A stretch of DNA of 64,000 nt from Algoriphagus aestuariicola (GTDB taxonomy: Bacteria; Bacteroidota; Bacteroidia; Cytophagales; Cyclobacteriaceae): NCBI RefSeq assembly GCF_017254835.1, contig NZ_JAFKCW010000003.1:434001-498000 (forward strand). The letters are read 5' to 3'. The position numbers and the translations under genes are program-made. Below the pieces are notes generated by a model. It worked only from the letters and a program-made list of their open reading frames with translations. It was not told the DNA's origin and ran no database searches. Of the stretch, positions 1-7,890 are shown in pieces. Numbering within the stretch: position 1 is the first letter of the stretch; the number at the start of each line of letters is the position of its first letter.

Positions 1-244
1 GGGTTTGAATTTCGCCCCAAAGGTAATGGCTAAGCGTCTTTTAGCCTAAGAAGAAAGATGATAGTTGTGACGTATGGTAAACGGTCGACAGTCCAAAGTC
101 CACTGCCGAGAAAGAGGAACTTCATGCGCCAAGTCTTCTAGTCTATCGTTTTGCAATGCAACGTCAAGTTCTTTCTTGACCGGCTGTCAACCGTCGTCTG
201 TGAACGGTTGACAAAAGACTGCCTACTGAAACCTGTCTACTGTC

Positions 245-736
245 CTACTCCTTTCCCTTCATCTCCAGGTTGATGAGCTCATGAAAAACCGATCGGGAGG
301 CTTTGACTTGCCGCTGAAAAAAAATGACGCAGAGCACGTAATTCAATATTGCGAGACCTAGACAGATGCATCCGTAACTGATATTTTGATGCCCAAAGAA
401 ATAAAAGCCGGTGAAGGCCAGCAAAACGACCGTCCAAAATACCAGGAAAAACACCGTGGCTGGGAACAAGCGGTAGTTTAGAAAGATAATGGAACCGCGC
501 GCGGTGGACTCCACCTGTCCCGTGATCAAGGGCAGAAAAGAATCGCCACGCTTCACTACCCGGGAAATCCGAAAGCCCTCTTGGCCAATGAGGCCATTGA
601 AATGGATCTTGGGATCCCCCTGAGTACGGGCATCCAAGAAATTGACCTCCCTTGTTACCCGGATCAAATGTCCCAACACTTCCTCTTTGCTGAGGATGCT
701 GACGAGTGTTTCACTATGGGCTGGCAGGAGGTTCAA
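245..736 (-). CDS. Hypothetical protein with two membrane segments
   Basis: 163 aa. I do not recognise a family. The first ~90 residues are soluble and mixed in charge. Two hydrophobic segments follow, at about residues 92-115 and 118-140, and then a short basic/acidic tail (ending EMKGKE). There is no signal peptide, so the N-terminus is probably cytoplasmic and the protein an inner-membrane hairpin. It starts 6 nt downstream of the RidA gene stop on the same strand, so the two are probably co-transcribed; this does not reveal a function. Its stop codon sits in a tract (CTACTGTCC) that recurs at the end of mazG. Confidence 0.6.
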   Translation of the reverse strand: MNLLPAHSETLVSILSKEEVLGHLIRVTREVNFLDARTQGDPKIHFNGLIGQEGFRISRVVKRGDSFLPLITGQVESTARGSIIFLNYRLFPATVFFLVFWTVVLLAFTGFYFFGHQNISYGCICLGLAILNYVLCVIFFQRQVKASRSVFHELINLEMKGKE

Positions 737-742
737 GGTCTC

Positions 743-1123
743 TTATTTCACGGCAATACAGGAAATTTCCACATTCACATTTTTGGGAAGCTTACTTACT
801 TCTACGGTTTCCCGGGCTGGAGGATTTGATTTAAAGTATTGCCCATAGGCCTCGTTGATCGTCCCAAATTGTCCCATGTCCCGGATGAAGATGGTGCACT
901 TCACCACATCTGAAAAGGCAAACTTTGCGCCACGGAGTACCGCTTCCAAATTTTTCATCACCGCATGGGTCTCTTCGGTGATGTTTTCATTGATGAGTTC
1001 TCCAGTGTCGGGATCCAAGGCTATCTGACCCGAAATGTAGAGCGTATTGCCAGCCAGCACCGCTTGTGAGTAAGGTCCTATCGGCGCCGGAGCTTCTGGG
1101 GTGAAAATGATTTGGTTTGGCAT
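743..1123 (-). CDS. ridA: RidA family enamine/imine deaminase
   Basis: 126 aa, the usual length of the RidA/YjgF/YER057c family. These trimeric proteins hydrolyse reactive enamine/imine intermediates such as 2-aminoacrylate from PLP enzymes. Visible family signatures are the N-terminal PAPIGPYSQAV, the central LYISGQIALDP, and the C-terminal PPARETVEVSKLP, which contains the conserved Arg that binds the substrate carboxylate. The protein is cytosolic. The gene follows mazG on the same strand (gap ~90 nt) and precedes a membrane protein gene. Family assignment is secure; the precise subfamily (RidA proper or a Rid1-7 relative) is not proven. Confidence 0.93.
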   Translation of the reverse strand: MPNQIIFTPEAPAPIGPYSQAVLAGNTLYISGQIALDPDTGELINENITEETHAVMKNLEAVLRGAKFAFSDVVKCTIFIRDMGQFGTINEAYGQYFKSNPPARETVEVSKLPKNVNVEISCIAVK

Positions 1124-1212
1124 GATGAAAAGTTAAATAGTAAATTGGTTAACAAATTAATTTGGCTTTGACTCCGCTCAGCTTGACGCATTTACCGCAA
1201 ATTGCCGACTGC

Positions 1213-2013
1213 CTACTGTCCTTTAGCTTCGTTCCAATACACATCCATTTCGGCCAGCGTCATCTCGCTAAGATTTTTGCCTGCTGCTTTTGCCGCATTC
1301 TCCAAGTATTGAAATCGTTTGATGAATTTCAAATTGGTCCGTTCCAGCGCTTCCTCGGGATCAATGTCGATAAACCGGGCGTAGTTGATCAAGGAGAAAA
1401 GCATGTCGCCAAATTCAGAAGTGGCCTTTTCCCGGTCGATTTCTTGTTCGTCCGCAACATTGAATTCCGCCTTGAATTCCTGCATCTCTTCCTCCACTTT
1501 TTCCCAAACCTGATGTTTTTCCTCCCAGTCAAACCCTACTCCCCGGGCTTTCTCCTGGATTCGCATCGCCTTGATCACAGCGGGAAGCGAGCGGGGTACT
1601 CCGCCAAGGACGGATACATTGCCTTTCTCTTTCAGTTTTATCTTTTCCCAATTTTGGCTGACGGTTTCGGCATCATTTGCCTCCGTATCGCCATAGATGT
1701 GGGGATGTCGCCGAATTAGCTTTTCGCAGAGCGAATTGGTCAAAGTCGCCATGTCGAAATTGCCCTCTTCCGAACCTATCTTGGCGTAGAAAACGATATG
1801 AAGCAGGATATCTCCGAGCTCCTTCTTGACTTCCTCAGGATTGCCGTCGAGTATGGCATCGGAGAGCTCAAAAGTCTCCTCGATCGTCAAATGCCTGAGA
1901 CTCTCGGTGGTCTGCTTCCGGTCCCAGGGACACTGGGCACGGAGCTCATCCATGATGGTCAACAAGCGGTCAAAAGCAGCCAACTGTTCGGCACGGGTAC
2001 TCAAATTAGACAT
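1213..2013 (-). CDS. mazG: Nucleoside triphosphate pyrophosphohydrolase MazG
   Basis: 266 aa, full-length two-domain MazG. It hydrolyses NTPs/dNTPs to NMP and PPi and is implicated in house-cleaning and modulation of stringent-response nucleotides. The N-terminal domain opens with CPWDRKQTTESL. It has the metal-binding EExxE (EETFE) followed by KELGDILLHIV, giving the ExxE...ExxD arrangement. A second, more divergent MazG fold follows after residue ~130 (EFGDMLFSLINYARF). It is transcribed away from the gene at 2086; a perfect palindrome holding two -7 boxes lies between them. The stop codon falls in a short intergenic repeat, GACTGCCTACTG. Confidence 0.95.
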   Translation of the reverse strand: MSNLSTRAEQLAAFDRLLTIMDELRAQCPWDRKQTTESLRHLTIEETFELSDAILDGNPEEVKKELGDILLHIVFYAKIGSEEGNFDMATLTNSLCEKLIRRHPHIYGDTEANDAETVSQNWEKIKLKEKGNVSVLGGVPRSLPAVIKAMRIQEKARGVGFDWEEKHQVWEKVEEEMQEFKAEFNVADEQEIDREKATSEFGDMLFSLINYARFIDIDPEEALERTNLKFIKRFQYLENAAKAAGKNLSEMTLAEMDVYWNEAKGQ

Positions 2014-2061
2014 GTGCGGGGAAACTAACCTTAAGGTGTGGACGTTTTCGAAGTAAAGCTT

Positions 2062-2079
2062 TAAATTTGCGCAAATTTA
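2062..2079. promoter_or_regulatory. Palindromic bidirectional -7 promoter element
   Basis: The 18 bp TAAATTTGCGCAAATTTA is a perfect palindrome. Each half is a match to the Bacteroidota -7 box TAnnTTTG: plus strand 2062-2069, minus strand 2072-2079. It sits 6 nt before the ATG of the small plus-strand gene and 48 nt before the mazG start. I see no convincing -33 TTTG on either side, so promoter function is an inference from the -7 match and position. Confidence 0.5.
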
Positions 2080-2085
2080 TCCGTT

Positions 2086-2316
2086 ATGACAACTGTATTG
2101 ATTACCGTAGGATTCGTGGCATTGTTCTTTATATTGATGTCTGTACGCCTGATCTTCCTCAAAAACGGTGAATTCAAAGGCACGTGTGCGTCCCAAAGTC
2201 CTTTTCTCAACAAGGAAGGCGTGACATGCAGCCTTTGTGGGAAAACGGTCGACGCTGACAGCAGCTGTGGCAATCCCGAAAATGAAGTGGACAAAGTGAT
2301 GGCCAAATTCAAATAA
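2086..2316 (+). CDS. Small single-TM protein with CxxC cluster
   Basis: 76 aa. An N-terminal membrane segment (about residues 4-25, VLITVGFVALFFILMSVRL) is followed by a short tail with four cysteines: one at FKGTCASQ, a CSLC pair (VTCSLCGK) and DSSCGN. The CxxC plus flanking Cys suggests a small metal-binding or redox site on the membrane. Small proteins of this layout are common in Cytophagales, but I know of no assigned function. It stands alone between mazG (divergent) and glmM (54 nt downstream, same strand), so it may be co-transcribed with glmM. Confidence 0.7.
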   Translation: MTTVLITVGFVALFFILMSVRLIFLKNGEFKGTCASQSPFLNKEGVTCSLCGKTVDADSSCGNPENEVDKVMAKFK

Positions 2317-2370
2317 TTTATCCCCTGTTTCAAGCAGCTTTTTTATCATCTTCATCAAACCAATTTATAC

Positions 2371-3765
2371 GTGTCGCTTATCAAATCTATTTCCGGGATA
2401 AGAGGGACCATCGGAGGAAAATCCGGCGAAGGTCTTACTCCTATCGACATAGTGAAATTTACCGCTGCCTATGGCGCTTGGGTCATCGAGACGACCCACA
2501 ATCCCAAAGTAGTAATCGGAAGGGATGCCCGAATATCGGGGGAAATGATTTCCAGCTTGGTTTCGGCGACTCTTCAGGGTTTAGGCATACACGTAATTGA
2601 CCTCGGGCTGAGCACTACCCCTACAGTCGAACTCGCCGTACCAGCTGAAGGAGCTGGAGGTGGTATCATCCTCACTGCCAGCCATAACCCCATACAGTGG
2701 AACGCACTCAAGCTTTTGAACGCTGTAGGCGAATTCATCTCAGATGCGGAGGGAAAATCCATTTTGGAAAAAGCGGAGAAAGAAGCCTTCACCTTTGCAG
2801 AGGTGAAAAAACTCGGCAAATACACCAAAATTGACGACTACATCGATCGCCATATCGCCCATGTATTGAGTCTGGATCTAGTGGACGTGGAAGCCATCAA
2901 AGCCCGTAACTTCAAAGTAGTAGTGGATGCGGTGAACTCGACCGGAGGAATAGCCGTCCCCAAGCTGCTTCGCGCACTTGGCGTCACGGAGATCGAGGAA
3001 ATGTACTGCACCCCGGATGGGCTTTTCCCGCACAACCCGGAGCCCCTTCCGGAAAACCTACGCGATATCTCAAAAAAGCTGGAAAAGGGCAGCTTTGACT
3101 TGGGCATCGTGGTAGATCCAGATGTGGATAGGCTCGCCTTTGTAAACGAAGACGGCTCCATGTTTGGCGAGGAATATACCTTAGTCGCGGTAGCGGACTA
3201 TGTGCTCTCAAAAACTCCGGGTAATACGGTGTCCAATCTTTCCTCCACCCGCGCGCTGCGCGACGTGACCGAGAAAAGAGGTGGTAAATATACCGCAGCC
3301 GCAGTAGGTGAAGTGAATGTCGTACAGCAAATCAAAGCTGTTGACGCCGTGATCGGAGGAGAGGGCAACGGAGGCATTATCTATCCAGCTTCCCACAACG
3401 GGAGAGACGCCTTGGTAGGGATTGGCCTGTTTTTGACTCACTTGGCAAAATTTGGGAAATCCATCTCCAAGCTTCGCGCCAGCTACCCCAACTACCATAT
3501 TTCCAAAAACAAGATTGAACTCACTCCAGAGATCAACGTCGACAAAATCCTTTTGGAAATCAAAAACAAATATCAAAAGCACCCGATCAATGACATCGAT
3601 GGGGTGAAGATCGAGTTCGAGAAGGAATGGGTGCATTTGAGAAAATCGAATACTGAGCCGATCATCAGAATCTATTCCGAGTCAGACTCCGAGGCAACAG
3701 CCGAGCACCTGGCCAAAAAGATAATCCAGGACATCAAAGAAGTCGTCAGCTCTTCCTTGATTTGA
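2371..3765 (+). CDS. glmM: Phosphoglucosamine mutase GlmM
   Basis: 464 aa, alpha-D-phosphohexomutase family. It is expected to interconvert glucosamine-6-P and glucosamine-1-P on the way to UDP-GlcNAc for peptidoglycan and LPS. Landmarks in order: ISGIRGTIGG at the N-terminus, the phosphoserine loop TASHNP with Ser104, the Mg2+ loop DPDVDRL, the sugar-recognition GEGNGG, and the C-terminal phosphate-binding RKSNTEPIIRIYSES. GTG is the start; no ATG lies closer to the conserved N-terminus. A phosphoglucomutase/phosphomannomutase role cannot be excluded from sequence alone. glmS, the preceding pathway step, is ~25 kb away. Confidence 0.92.
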   Translation: MSLIKSISGIRGTIGGKSGEGLTPIDIVKFTAAYGAWVIETTHNPKVVIGRDARISGEMISSLVSATLQGLGIHVIDLGLSTTPTVELAVPAEGAGGGIILTASHNPIQWNALKLLNAVGEFISDAEGKSILEKAEKEAFTFAEVKKLGKYTKIDDYIDRHIAHVLSLDLVDVEAIKARNFKVVVDAVNSTGGIAVPKLLRALGVTEIEEMYCTPDGLFPHNPEPLPENLRDISKKLEKGSFDLGIVVDPDVDRLAFVNEDGSMFGEEYTLVAVADYVLSKTPGNTVSNLSSTRALRDVTEKRGGKYTAAAVGEVNVVQQIKAVDAVIGGEGNGGIIYPASHNGRDALVGIGLFLTHLAKFGKSISKLRASYPNYHISKNKIELTPEINVDKILLEIKNKYQKHPINDIDGVKIEFEKEWVHLRKSNTEPIIRIYSESDSEATAEHLAKKIIQDIKEVVSSSLI

Positions 3766-3801
3766 TCCAAGTAGTTCAGTGCCCCAGACCCAGATATAAT
3801 A

Positions 3802-4944
3802 ATGAAAGTTTACTTTGATAATGCCGCTACTACAGCTATGGACGATCGCGTGATCGAAGCCATGCTGCCCTACATGAAGACGCACTTTGGCAATCCATCT
3901 TCCGTCCATAGCCATGGCCGGGAGGTACGCACAGCCATCGAGCGGTCTAGGAAAAAAGTGGCGGAACTGCTCAACGCAAGCCCATCTGAAATCTTCTTCA
4001 CCTCGGGCGGCACAGAAGCGGATAATACAGCACTGGTATGCGGCATCGAAAGCCACGGCATACAGCATGCTATCACTTCCCCTTTGGAACACCATGCCGT
4101 ACTCCATACCTTGGAAGTTTTGGAAAAAAAAGGCGCGGTAAAACTCAGCATTCTCGATGTCAATGAAAAAGGAGAAATAGACCTCAACCAAGTCGAGGAA
4201 TTGCTCAAGGCAAATCCGAAAAGCTTGGTTTCACTGATGCATGCCAACAATGAGATCGGCAATCTCAATGACCTCAACCGTATCGGAGAACTTGCCAAAT
4301 CTTACGATGCATTTTTCCATTCAGACACGGTGCAGACCATGGGCCACTATGTACATGATCTGAAAAGCCTCCCAATTGATGCTATCGTGGCGGGAGGACA
4401 TAAGTTTCACGGGCCAAAGGGTTCCGGCTTTCTATACGTGCGAAAGGACAAGAAAATCCATCCTTTCATCCATGGGGGCGCCCAAGAGCGCAATATGCGG
4501 GGAGGAACCGAAAACGTCATCGGCATCATAGGGATCGCCAAGGCTTTGGAACTGGCCTACGAAGACATGGCTGGACATCAGAGCCATATCGAAAAGATCA
4601 AAAAACACTTCATCGAAAAGCTGGTGCAGGACATTCCCGGTGTTGAGTTCAACGGACTTTCTGCAGCTATGGACAAAAGCCTTTATACTGTCCTCAACGT
4701 CAGTCTGCCTCCGTCTCCCGCAAATCGCGGTATGTTGCTCTTCAACTTGGATATCGAAGGGATCTCTGCTTCCGGCGGCTCTGCCTGCAGCTCTGGAGCG
4801 ACCGTGGGCTCACACGTGCTGAGAGCGCTAAAACACAATCCTGAACGGGATTCCGTACGATTCTCCTTCAGCAGATTCAATACGCCGGCTGACGTGGACT
4901 ACGCCATCGACAAACTCAAAGAACTCTACTTAGTCGAAGCTTAA
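3802..4944 (+). CDS. Cysteine desulfurase (NifS/IscS-type, PLP)
   Basis: 380 aa, class V aminotransferase fold. It removes sulfur from L-cysteine as an enzyme-bound persulfide for Fe-S clusters, tRNA thiolation or other acceptors. It begins MKVYFDNAATT as in NifS/IscS. The PLP lysine is K201 in AGGHKFHGPKG, and the catalytic cysteine is C329 in SGGSACSSGA. No iscU, iscA or other Fe-S assembly genes adjoin it, so it is a stand-alone desulfurase; the symbol (iscS or nifS) is left open. It lies 36 nt after glmM and ends at a clear terminator. Confidence 0.93.
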   Translation: MKVYFDNAATTAMDDRVIEAMLPYMKTHFGNPSSVHSHGREVRTAIERSRKKVAELLNASPSEIFFTSGGTEADNTALVCGIESHGIQHAITSPLEHHAVLHTLEVLEKKGAVKLSILDVNEKGEIDLNQVEELLKANPKSLVSLMHANNEIGNLNDLNRIGELAKSYDAFFHSDTVQTMGHYVHDLKSLPIDAIVAGGHKFHGPKGSGFLYVRKDKKIHPFIHGGAQERNMRGGTENVIGIIGIAKALELAYEDMAGHQSHIEKIKKHFIEKLVQDIPGVEFNGLSAAMDKSLYTVLNVSLPPSPANRGMLLFNLDIEGISASGGSACSSGATVGSHVLRALKHNPERDSVRFSFSRFNTPADVDYAIDKLKELYLVEA

Positions 4945-4952
4945 AAATAAGA

Positions 4953-4975
4953 AAAGGAGCCTTTTGGGCTCCTTT
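4953..4975 (+). terminator. Rho-independent terminator after cysteine desulfurase
   Basis: AAAGGAGCC-ttttg-GGCTCCTTT hairpin, 9 bp stem, followed by a T-rich run. It lies just after the desulfurase stop and before the convergent gene ending at 4997, so it may serve both. Confidence 0.85.
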
Positions 4976-4996
4976 CTGTTTCTCCTTCGAATCAAA

Positions 4997-5740
4997 CTAT
5001 TTGGCGGACTTATACCCGATCGCATAGGGTGTCCAGATCTCATAGATCGGATTACCAGTCGAGCTCAGGCCGCTGTGATGCCATTCCCCGTCAATTACTT
5101 CATAGTCAAACCCAAGACTTGCTCCGACTCGGCTGTTGTCCCGAGAGAAAAAAGTGATGTTTTCGGTGTATTTTCCATTGATTGCGGTATAGGTCCCCCC
5201 CCCTGTACCAGAAAACTCCTTGGTCTCGGAGTTAAACGCAACCCATTGAAATCTGCCGCCACTGAGGATCTTGATTGTCCGCCGCGCCCCGGGAGTGGAT
5301 CGTGAAATCTCACCTTCGCGCTTTCTCCCTGTGATCACCCAATTGCCAGTAAGCTCGTCTTTGGAATCGGAGACCTTTTCCCAAACCTCCACCAACATGC
5401 CAGCGCCGGTGTCGGTGGATAGCGTCAGGCGATTTCCCTTTAGTTCAGCCTTGAATGGCGTAGTCGTGCCTACCTTTGGAGGATCGAGGGTGAAAAAATC
5501 AAGCGTCTCGGTATACTTGCCATCCGCAAATTGGTAAGGGCCTCCGCCAGCTCCAATGAAGGCATTATCAGCTACCTTCTTCACGCCGAAGGCAAAGTAG
5601 TCGTCCTGATATATCTTGATATATTCTTGGTCGGTGACCGGCTTTCCATTTTGGGTTATCATCTTCCATGCACCATCAAGATCCTGGGCGCTGGCCCAGC
5701 CGAGCAAAAAGAGAAAAGGCAAAAACAGATATTTTTTCAT
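4997..5740 (-). CDS. Secreted protein with two tandem lipocalin-like domains
   Basis: 247 aa with a signal peptide (MKKYLFLPFLFLLGWASAQ). The mature part is two repeats of one ~110-residue domain, resembling the lipocalin-like DUF4488-type proteins of Bacteroidota. Repeat 1 (about 20-125) has LDGAWKMIT, a GAGGGPYQFADGKYTE strand pair and a FEV/W-type ending. Repeat 2 (about 130-245) has LTGNWVITG, SGTGGGTYTAINGKYTE and YEIWTPY. The repeated GGGxYxxxxGKYTE core is the best evidence for internal duplication. Exported to periplasm or surface; ligand unknown. Convergent with the desulfurase gene. Confidence 0.7.
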   Translation of the reverse strand: MKKYLFLPFLFLLGWASAQDLDGAWKMITQNGKPVTDQEYIKIYQDDYFAFGVKKVADNAFIGAGGGPYQFADGKYTETLDFFTLDPPKVGTTTPFKAELKGNRLTLSTDTGAGMLVEVWEKVSDSKDELTGNWVITGRKREGEISRSTPGARRTIKILSGGRFQWVAFNSETKEFSGTGGGTYTAINGKYTENITFFSRDNSRVGASLGFDYEVIDGEWHHSGLSSTGNPIYEIWTPYAIGYKSAK

Positions 5741-5847
5741 GGTTTGATCAGGTTAATTGTGAGTTTGTGGAATTTGGACACTTATCCCCAAAAAAGCAAA
5801 AGGCTATAGCTTAGTTGGTTAATTTGCGATTTCAAAAGCAGCACAAG

Positions 5848-6171
5848 ATGAAAGAATACAGCCTTGGCTCCAGCAGAGAACAAGTCTTGGGTTTGTTTCC
5901 CGAGCGGATGATCAAAAAGATCCAGCTTGGCGAGAAACTGCTCGGTGGAGTGAGAATAGGCGAAAAAATCTTTGTCTTCGATGCGAATTGCCCGCATAGG
6001 GGAGCGCCTCTCACACAAGGGACCTTAAATGGTCTTGGGGAAATCATCTGCCCACTTCACGAATATCGTTTTGACCTATCCACCGGAAATGTTCGCGCAG
6101 GATCATGCGGCGATCTGGAAGTCTACAAAACCAGAATCGATGCGAATGGGCTAAAAATCATGCTTCCCTAG
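5848..6171 (+). CDS. Rieske [2Fe-2S] ferredoxin-like protein
   Basis: 107 aa, a complete single-domain Rieske protein. The cluster ligands are visible as CPHRGAPL and, about 18 residues later, [10 protein letters not shown], the C-x-H...C-x2-H pattern. It resembles small nitrite-reductase/dioxygenase ferredoxin subunits, but no oxygenase or nitrite reductase partner is nearby, so its electron partner is unknown. I chose the ATG at 5848; an upstream TTG in the same frame gives 11 unconserved residues. Its stop codon overlaps the end of the convergent CsaA-type gene by 4 nt. Confidence 0.9.
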   Translation: MKEYSLGSSREQVLGLFPERMIKKIQLGEKLLGGVRIGEKIFVFDANCPHRGAPLTQGTLNGLGEIICPLHEYRFDLSTGNVRAGSCGDLEVYKTRIDANGLKIMLP

Positions 6172-6506
6172 TGGAGCCGTTTCCCGTTTGGGACCTTTCT
6201 TTCCGAAGTTGCCAATACAATCCCTCCTCCTTCGGAGGCAAATCCCGTCACCAAAACCTCGGACATAAAATCGGCAATTTGCCTCGGTCGAAAGTTGCAA
6301 ACGCAGAGCACTTGCATTCCGACCAAATCCTCCGCCTTGTATAGCTCCGTCACCTGCGCCGAGGACTTTTTTATCCCCAGTTCAGGACCGAGGTCAATCC
6401 AAATTTTGTATGCTGGTTTACGCGCTTTTTCGAAAACTTCTGCCTGAATAATTGTCCCCACCCTCATGTCTATTTTGGTGAATTCTTCGATGTCAATCGT
6501 TTGCAT
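6168..6506 (-). CDS. csaA: tRNA-binding domain protein, CsaA type
   Basis: 112 aa. It matches the stand-alone EMAP/OB-fold tRNA-binding proteins known as CsaA, proposed to act as an export-related chaperone in Bacillus. Signatures: [11 protein letters not shown] near the N-terminus, the central [10 protein letters not shown] (canonical KxSSAQIT), and the C-terminal [31 protein letters not shown]. Full length for the family. It stands alone on the minus strand, tail to tail with the Rieske gene with a 4 nt overlap. Confidence 0.92.
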   Translation of the reverse strand: MQTIDIEEFTKIDMRVGTIIQAEVFEKARKPAYKIWIDLGPELGIKKSSAQVTELYKAEDLVGMQVLCVCNFRPRQIADFMSEVLVTGFASEGGGIVLATSERKVPNGKRLH

Positions 6507-6581
6507 AGTGGTTTTTTTTTCTAATTTTAGGAACCTTTAAGCCCTGTACGAGTTAAAGAACTATCTATCCGAAACTAAGCC

Positions 6582-6944
6582 ATGTTGAAATTCTCAGGAT
6601 TTCATTTTAAAAAACCCGCCATGCTCAGTGTAGCTGTTTTGGGATTGGCCTTGATTGCAGTCAATGCTTCTGCCCAAACCGAAACTGAGAAAGAGGAAGA
6701 CCACACTTCCAAAGTCAATGACCGGGTGCTTTTGGAAGACCATAGCTTACTTCAGGACAATATTTCTTCGCCAGTTCATGTGACCAAATCCACTCCGGCA
6801 AAAACATCAAACCCGGCGACGGTGAAAAGAGATCTTCCAGCGGGTGGAGTAGTCATAGACAAGGATGCCAAGAAAAATGAGTCCCCGTCGACCTTGTCTT
6901 TCAACATCTTCCTCTACATCGTCGACAAATTCAAAGCGGATTAA
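6582..6944 (+). CDS. Small secreted hypothetical protein
   Basis: 120 aa. The N-terminus carries a basic stretch (KFSGFHFKKP) and a hydrophobic core ending VNASAQ, a plausible signal peptidase I site near residue 32. A second ATG at residue 14 would give a shorter signal peptide. The mature part is low-complexity, rich in Lys/Glu/Ser/Thr, with a hydrophobic FNIFLYIVDKF near the C-terminus. No family recognised. It stands alone and ends at a strong terminator. Confidence 0.6.
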   Translation: MLKFSGFHFKKPAMLSVAVLGLALIAVNASAQTETEKEEDHTSKVNDRVLLEDHSLLQDNISSPVHVTKSTPAKTSNPATVKRDLPAGGVVIDKDAKKNESPSTLSFNIFLYIVDKFKAD

Positions 6945-6965
6945 TCCAACCTTACCATATACAAT

Positions 6966-6986
6966 AAAGAGGCTTTTAGCCTCTTT
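6966..6986. terminator. Hairpin terminator shared by convergent genes
   Basis: AAAGAGGC-tttta-GCCTCTTT followed by T6 on the plus strand and flanked by A-rich sequence on the other side. It lies between the stop at 6944 and the stop of the HisA-like gene at 6994, so it can work in both directions. Confidence 0.85.
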
Positions 6987-6993
6987 TTTCGTT

Positions 6994-7728
6994 CTATGAC
7001 TCAGAGATAAATTTCTCAAGCTCGTTCAGACTGATTTTGCCTTCGTAGTACGCCCGGCCAAATACTGCCGCCTTCATTCCAAGATCCCTTAGCTGCTTGA
7101 AGTCATCCACACCCCTAACTCCCCCCGAAGCGGCCAAGTGTATAGAAGGATACTTTTCGATGATTTCTGCGTAGAGTTCAAAGTTCGGGCCTTGCATCAC
7201 CCCGTCCCTTGTCACATCAGAGCACTTGAGGTATTTCAATCCTCGCTCGTAGAAGAATTCGATATGGTCAAAAAGATCTATTTCGGTTTTTTTCAACCAT
7301 CCTCTGATTTTGATTTTGTGATCTTCCGGATTCGTGTCGGCGGCCAGGTTGATCTTTTCCCTCCCATAGGAAAGGATAAATTGGGCAAACCTCTCCGGGA
7401 AATTGGCGGCTGCGGTGGCCACAGTGACAGTTTTCGCACCGAATTCAAAGCATTTGATCACGTCCCCGTCCGTAGAAACCCCTCCGGTAAAATCCACTTT
7501 GAGGTCAGTGTACCCAGCTATGGCTTCCAGGATATGGTAGTTTTTCGGCTCTCCTCTTCTCGCCCCGTCCAGATCCACCAAGTGTAGCCTTTGGATCCCT
7601 ATGCCCTCAAAGGCTTGCGCAATTTCCAGAGGATTATTTGAAATCACCTCCTGAGTGGCGAAATCGCCTCTTTTCAGGCGGACACATTTACCATCAATAA
7701 TCCAAATGGAGGGGATAATTTCAAACAT
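6994..7728 (-). CDS. HisA-like TIM barrel lacking catalytic Asp8
   Basis: 244 aa, the length of HisA (ProFAR isomerase), and clearly homologous to it. It retains IIDGKCVRL, HLVDLDGA, DVTRDGVMQGPN (171-182) and the phosphate loop AASGGVRGVDDF. However, where HisA has IIPAID with the general-base Asp8, this protein has IIPSIW with Trp9. The first phosphate loop is also altered (TGGVST for GGGIRS, VTVATAA for iiGTaA). The general-acid Asp equivalent (D131 in AADTNP) remains. No his genes are nearby. It is therefore probably not a histidine-pathway isomerase but a HisA/HisF-related paralogue of unknown substrate. The start at the ATG at 7728 matches HisA; the upstream extension is spurious. Confidence 0.8.
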   Translation of the reverse strand: MFEIIPSIWIIDGKCVRLKRGDFATQEVISNNPLEIAQAFEGIGIQRLHLVDLDGARRGEPKNYHILEAIAGYTDLKVDFTGGVSTDGDVIKCFEFGAKTVTVATAAANFPERFAQFILSYGREKINLAADTNPEDHKIKIRGWLKKTEIDLFDHIEFFYERGLKYLKCSDVTRDGVMQGPNFELYAEIIEKYPSIHLAASGGVRGVDDFKQLRDLGMKAAVFGRAYYEGKISLNELEKFISES

Positions 7729-7890
7729 GGGTCTAGATTCGTAAGGATTAAGATTGGAACTCAGCAGGAATTCCCTCCTTAAATATACTACCGACGGGCT
7801 GGATAAAAAGCGGCCGCGAACCAAAACTTGGTATTTAGAATTCCCTGCTGGATAAATATCTGCTATTGAGGCAAAAAATGTCAGGCCAAT

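Noticed and set aside
1-244. Possible RNA gene or short gene at the left edge
   Set aside because: No stable hairpin with flanking promoter, no coding frame; repetitive GTCAACCGTC/ACTGCC-like tracts only.
3802-4944. Part of an isc/suf Fe-S operon
   Set aside because: No scaffold, carrier or regulator genes adjoin; neighbours are glmM and a secreted protein.
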